In this document: positions 58,525 through 64,000 of the stretch, piece after piece
Position numbering within the stretch: the stretch's first letter is position 1
How the letters are laid out: every line of letters starts with the position of its first letter
Origin: Selaginella tamariscina
Taxonomy: Eukaryota > Streptophyta > Lycopodiopsida > Selaginellales > Selaginellaceae
DNA: 64,000 bases
NCBI GenBank assembly: GCA_003024785.1
Contig: PUQB01000061.1
Span: 1 to 64,000, forward strand
Direction of reading: 5' to 3'
Position numbers and translations under genes: made by a program
The notes under the pieces: model-generated
What the model was told of the DNA's origin: nothing
The model's database searches: none
Seen by the model: only the letters and a program-made list of their open reading frames with translations

Positions 58525-60922
58525 CATTCTACTTATATATAGAGAATATATTAAACTTTTAATCTTTTCGTAGAGTACGTTGCAATTTGTATTTAGAAAC
58601 TTTTATTTTTTTATCTTTTTTTCTTAGGCTTTCTTTATCAGCACAGGAATATTAATATAACACAGTATTATATCTACTGTATATTTAATTCAAAATTGAA
58701 TATAAATTATCCAGAAGAAAATAAGGTATTAAGGCGTGTGTGTGTGTGTGTTTACATAATTATATATGGTATGCACAAAAAAGCAGCATTTACGCAACGT
58801 ATACATATAATATAGTATAATATAAGGTTGTGTACATATTGCATGTGTAAAACATTTCTTCATGTATCTTATAACTTGTAAAACTTTAATCTGATCCTTT
58901 GAAAGTTTAAAAATTATATTGTTTATTTGCTATGGAAATATAAATTTAATGTTTTAACTGAACCATTAAACTGTCTACTACTACTATTATATCTATCTTT
59001 CTCTCTCCCCCCCCCTCTCTCTATATATATATATGTATATATACGTGTGTGCATGTGTATGTATAACATACTTACCATGCAGCAAATAAATAAGTAAAAA
59101 AAAATTTGATTTTGTAATGTCCATGTGTACGGCTGCAATATTAGCTCAGTCAAATTTAAATAGCCACCTAGGGTTATAATATGCACATTTTTTATTCGGA
59201 GCTCTTTTTAATTTAAATTGTAAAGTTATAAATGATATCTTTTATAATAGTATAATGCATTATTATTATTTAAATTATACTTTATATACTATATTTCAAT
59301 ATCTATAAACTAGAATTGACACTTCAGTTTTTTTGGGTTTAAGCCTTGAAGGCCATATACTGTCTGTGGAATGACAAATGTGGATTATAAACAATTAAAT
59401 ACTATTTAATTGTTTAACTAGGATCGTTAAACTAACTGTAACAAATTAACTGGAAACATCTTGTAAAAACATAATTTAATCTACATTTCTGATGTTACAA
59501 CCAGAATCAATTGAGGAAATCTTTATGAAATATATAAACTCAAAAAAAATCTATAGCACTATATCGTGAAATGAATATTCATATTATAGATAATGGTTTT
59601 TTATGAACTATAATTTAAACTTTAAGGGTGGATATGTTTTGTTTGTTATAGGTACGAAACTTAACAAGATAGAGATGCAACAATTAAATTTTAATGTAGT
59701 TTTTCATTTATTATTTTTGATGTTTGAAACTTCAAAATATTAAGATATTTTGAATATATATATATATATATATGTATATAACACAGTGTGTGTGTGAGAG
59801 AGAAGATAATATGGCATAGTGAGAATTATTCGCACAGAGATTCTTATATTATGAACAAGGTACATATTTACCAGGCAACAAGTAATATTCATCTTTTCTA
59901 TATAAACAGAATATATTTCTATAGAATACGCTGAATATTCTACAGATATTACAAGAGAAATATTTTAAAAGATGTGTCTATGTATGCATATATTATATAT
60001 GTATATGCTTGTAACCATCTCACCAGTAAGATAATAGTGATACACATAAGTCGTATTTTGCGCTTTTGTGATTACTCTACTGTATAGTGTGCTTTTTCTT
60101 ATATTTATTTATTTAAATTTAATATCATTAGCATAAATAATATTACTATAGTCTATAGTGTGTACGTGTGTGTGTCTATATATATATATATATTCCATTG
60201 CATGAATTCCAATCATATTATATTTACTCTCATGATCCAGAAGGACCAGTATTAGACGTTAAACAAATTCTTATTTTATCTTATTTTATAAGATATACTA
60301 TCTACTGTTATAAATCGTTTTTTTGCATAATATATTATAATGCACAATATTATAATTTTTATATTGTATTTAAATATTTATAAATTATCTTATTCTTCCT
60401 GTATTTCACATAATAATATTTGAAAACTAAACTATTTAATTTGTATATAAATTCATTAAGATCACTAGGCTAGTCCATGCGTATTTATTATAAGATAAGG
60501 TGAAATACTTCAAAGCACTTAAATAAATAAAGTTCAAAGCAGTTATTTGAAGTCAAACTTAAAATTTAATTAATTTGAAAAGCATCGAAACACAAATATA
60601 GGCGTGATATATACACACGCTTGTACGTTGTACATATTTTTCGATTACTACGTTTTTCTGATTATAAAAAGGTATTTTTAAGTGAATACAACTTTCTAAT
60701 AAACTGTGTATATATTTAATAGTTTATATTTTATCATTTAATTGTTAATAAAAACATTAAAAAAATATTTAAAATAAGGCCGGATAGATACTAACAATGT
60801 ATAGATCTTAGAAACATTGCTTAGTAAAAATCTATAATTTTTCCTTGTTTGGTCCGTATACCGTATCTTTGCATATTAATGCTTGAGCGCTCATTAAGTG
60901 TGTACTAATTACATACTACAAT
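58525..60922. other. AT-rich spacer
   Basis: No exon is recognised. It has (TG)n at 58736-58751 and (TA)n at about 59755-59772 and 60178-60192. Promoter elements of the gene that follows should lie here, but I cannot point to a TATA box with confidence in such AT-rich sequence. Confidence 0.55.
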
Positions 60923-61923
60923 ATGGACATTAGCACTGATGAACTCCAGCTCGAGGTGGATTATGCACATGAGTTTATAACTAATTAATCACCGAGATAA
61001 TGTCAAGTTTGAACAAAATACTTACAATGTGAAACCTACACATAACAGAGTTTCACACCAGGTAAAGTTTCATATATTGTACATGAGTTGCATCCTCAAT
61101 GATATGTGTACCAGGCAACAATAGATGATCAAGTATTTCAAGAGTTCCAAGATAACATGTATCAGGTACACACACACAAACGCGCACGCACACGCGCACG
61201 CGCACGCACAAGGATTATATTTCGTTATTGTTTATAAATATCCAGTATATAATGGAATTATGTACCAGGTACAACCTCAGCTGGAAATCGATAATCACCA
61301 AATGCAAACTAATGTAAATTTCATACAAAATTCATACCAGGTAAAGCTAAAATAAACCGTGTTTGTGTGTGTGTGTGCGTACATATACGTATGTGTATCT
61401 TTGTACATAAAAACGTATATGTGTACATACATATAGCAAATAAAGCATACCACCATACAAAGTTTTCCTCATGTTGATGTGTGCGTGTGAGTGTGTGTAT
61501 GTGGGGAGAGAGAGGAGAGAGAGAGAGAATGGTAGGTATCTCATAATGTAGTAACAGATGGAGTCTGCAAGTAATCCACATAGCTCTTCACATTCACAAG
61601 GAATGGAAAATAAACACATTCACAGGTCGTGCACACACACATGCATAACATATACACTTATACATAGTAATACTACAGATGTGGTGAAGTCATGGATAGA
61701 CAATCTGTGTCGTTGCCCCTACACCGAAGTATGAGTACAAGCAGCACTGAGCTAAACTTAGTACATACACAGAACATGAAGGATTTGCAGGTATCCAATA
61801 GTGTACCTTGTACAGATTGCACCACTTGATTCCTCCACACTTAAACTAAAAACCCCATTTTGAGGACCTGTTCTTTGCCCAACTTGCCCGTCACTGAACA
61901 GGTGCGTTCCTCGTGTGTGTGTG

Positions 61924-61958
<35 letters not shown>

Positions 61959-61966
61959 CAGACAGA

Positions 61967-62000
<34 letters not shown>

Positions 62001-62094
62001 CAGACAGAGAGAGAGAGAGACAAGAGAGAGAGAGAGAGTGTGCATTCCTGTGTGTGTGTTGTGTGTGAGAGAGAGAGAGAGAGGTGTGCATTCC

Positions 62095-62128
<34 letters not shown>

Positions 62129-62145
62129 GTGTGCATTCCTGTGTG

Positions 62146-62177
<32 letters not shown>

Positions 62178-62929
62178 AAGAGGGAGAGAGAGAGGTGCTG
62201 TATATGTGTGTATGAGTGTGTGTGTGTGAGAGAGAGAGAGAGAGTTTAGAGTTTAATGATTCATTCTTAGCCGAGTAAAGAAGAAGCCCATCAAATGACC
62301 AAGTTAAAGTTTCCAAATACTCTGATGAAGAAAGAAAAATAAGACTAGACCGGTATAGACAAAAACGCTCTGCACGCAATTTCCAAAAGAAAATTAAGGT
62401 AATTAAATTGTGTGTGCGTGTGTTTATTTTACTTAGATATAATGTATACACAAAAACACACACACTCATCTGCAAGTGTATCATAAATATTATAATATAT
62501 ATATAGATATATTAATAATAATATTATCTTGAGCATTTCAACAAAAACATTTGAATTTATAAACATACTGTAAAACTAAATCTGTTTGTTTTTTAAGCGA
62601 AGTATTTATTTGAATTTAAAAACTTATGTTCATTAGAGAAATAAGAATTGTTCAATAACATTTGAGAATTATATTTTAATTTTATAAATTTATTAGGTCT
62701 AGACATTGTTATCTATATAATATCTACATATATTAAAATATGTGGATGCCTATATCAGGCAGCATATCCATATCCATACATACTAAATACACAGACACTT
62801 ACGCACGCACACGCACGCTCACACCTCGAAATGCAGTATACTTGCCGGAAAATATTGGCAGATAGTCGGCCTCGAGTGCGTGGAAGATTTGCAAAGAATG
62901 ATGAGCTGCTAGACAACACCAAACCAGAA
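60923..62929 (+). CDS. CCT-motif transcription factor (CMF type)
   Basis: CCT proteins are plant nuclear regulators, often in flowering and light responses, that bind DNA through NF-Y-like contacts. Exon models: 60923-61061 (MDISTDELQLEVDYAHEF ... PTHNRVSHQ), 61115-61165 (ATIDDQVFQEFQDNMYQ), 61269-61340 (ends VNFIQNSYQ), 61816-61901 (IAPLDSSTLKLKTPF then GPVLCPTCPSLNR), 62281-62398 (VSKYSDEERKIRLD, RYRQKRSARNFQKKIK) and 62837-62929 (YTCRKILADSRPRVRGRFAK, NDELLDNTKPE). Phases agree between all exons, and the CCT domain is complete and split by one intron. A one-base frame change is needed near 60986 and an in-frame TGA stands near 61861. There is no B-box or response-regulator domain in the part seen. 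The SDEERKIR lead-in and GRFAKNDE end are most like CMF proteins. The C-terminus may end shortly after 62929 with a further exon near 63181. Confidence 0.82.
61902..62280 (+). repeat. Microsatellite-filled intron of the CCT gene
   Basis: From 61915 to 62245 the intron is almost only TG and GA/CAGA repeats. It includes three or four tandem blocks of gtgtgcattcctgtgtgtg followed by (GA)n, so the microsatellite itself has been duplicated in higher-order units. Long Ser-Leu and Thr-His frames on the minus strand are translations of this. Confidence 0.9.
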
Positions 62930-64000
62930 GTATGTTATATATAATATATGCGTAATTATATAAAGATATTTAATAAATACAAAATGCATATAAATAAAAT
63001 GTAACACCGAGTAATGAAGAAAATTATTAGCAAAACATATAAATCCTCTTCTTTTGTGTATACATTTAACAGAAGTTTTTTTATAAAACTATTCTTCTAT
63101 ATTATATTATTACATATCTTTTTTTTTTCATTCCCTGAATTGCATTGTCATGTGTATGTTAACTTTTGGTTTTCATATCAGAATTGAAGCAATAACTGGG
63201 GAATTTATTATGAGAATATAAATTTTGCACCATACCTGGTTCAGTCTTTCCATATTATGAAGAATAAGATAAGCATTAGAAAAGAAAAGAAACCAGAAGA
63301 AATTATTTTAAATCAAAAATAAAAGAGACAAACCTATTACTGCAGTCGAAAGAAAATAATGAAAGATAACGATGATAAACTAAGTGAGTTGAAAAAAAAT
63401 TCAAAATGTTGGTGTAATGTATACACACACATAAATATATACAGATATAATCATATACATCAAGATGTCTTGTGCATATGCATACATTTCTTGTCTAAGG
63501 CACATTTTTATATGAATATCAAAAACTTTCGAAAAAGAAAAATATTGAAATAAAATATTACAATGGTAGAGAAATATAAATTCTTACATATCTTTTACAG
63601 TATAATATCTTCAGCTTTATTATCACACACACATGCATATCAAACATCAGTGGGGTGCATGTGTTATTATATATATATATATATAATGGTTCAGTCGTTA
63701 TAAAATGAGTAAATTAAAGAGAAAAAGGGTGAAAATTAAAAATAAAAACAATTTGATAGCTTATATACAACATGAAAGCTAATATTAAATAATGAAAGAT
63801 AATAAAAATACCACGTTAAATTAAACCTTTCAACATCATTTGGATAACCGTTGCGAAGTGGTGACGTACAGCTTTTAGATTATTAAAGGGTGTTGAAAGG
63901 TTGAATAAAGGTATTTTTATAATATTTAAAATTTCGTAATTTAACTAATATACATCTATTTAGAGACAGTCAAGATACAAATACAAATAGAATATTATGT
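62930..64000. other. AT-rich sequence, possibly 3' part of the CCT gene
   Basis: A piece near 63190-63320 (NNWGIYYENINFAPYLVQ) follows a tcatatcag acceptor but begins with a stop in the expected phase. Nothing else is recognised. Confidence 0.4.

Noticed and set aside
61758..62484. Long minus-strand frames rich in Ser-Leu and Thr-His and plus-strand Arg-Glu frames
   Set aside because: They are translations of the (GA)n/(TG)n intron of the CCT gene, not proteins.

Overview
This window is nuclear DNA of a land plant or close streptophyte relative. The evidence is spliceosomal GT-AG introns, a homologue of the plastid ADP/ATP-PAPS carrier, a CCT-motif transcription factor of the plant CMF type, an F-box protein, and Ty1/copia and Ty3/gypsy elements with a plant-type chromodomain. 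The background is strongly AT-rich and full of (TG)n, (GA)n and (TA)n microsatellites. I cannot name the species; compact introns may hint at a non-flowering plant, but that is a guess.

Layout. 0.5-9.6 kb: a quinone oxidoreductase gene (+), a pepsin-like aspartic protease gene (+), an F-box gene (-), and a decayed inverted copy of the quinone oxidoreductase gene (-). 9.7-12.4 kb: AT-rich spacer holding one arm of a second inverted duplication. 12.4-17.8 kb: two SLC25 carrier genes (-), the first closest to the plastid TAAC/PAPST1 type. 17.8-29 kb: gene-poor decayed sequence with a short LTR-like repeat and a roughly 1.9 kb tandem array whose units look tRNA/SINE-derived. 29-30.6 kb: a broken coiled-coil/P-loop gene (-). 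30.8-52.9 kb: a nest of retroelements. Old minus-strand Ty3/gypsy remnants are interrupted by a full-length chromovirus with two LTRs and a 5-bp target duplication (35529-41869, -), by a 5' half of a sister copy (+) fused to a gag-protease element (+), and by long LTR-like repeats. 54.3-58.5 kb: a complete but frameshifted Ty1/copia element with LTRs near 90-100 bp. 60.9-63 kb: a CCT-motif gene (+).

The host genes do not form a pathway; they are unrelated single genes. Almost every host gene can be read through its full family length only by crossing several one-base frame changes. This suggests an unpolished long-read assembly at least as much as pseudogenization. The best candidates for new biology are the tandem tRNA-like array, introns made almost wholly of CT/CA microsatellite, the chimeric gag-protease element with a foldback junction, and two overlapping inverted duplications.
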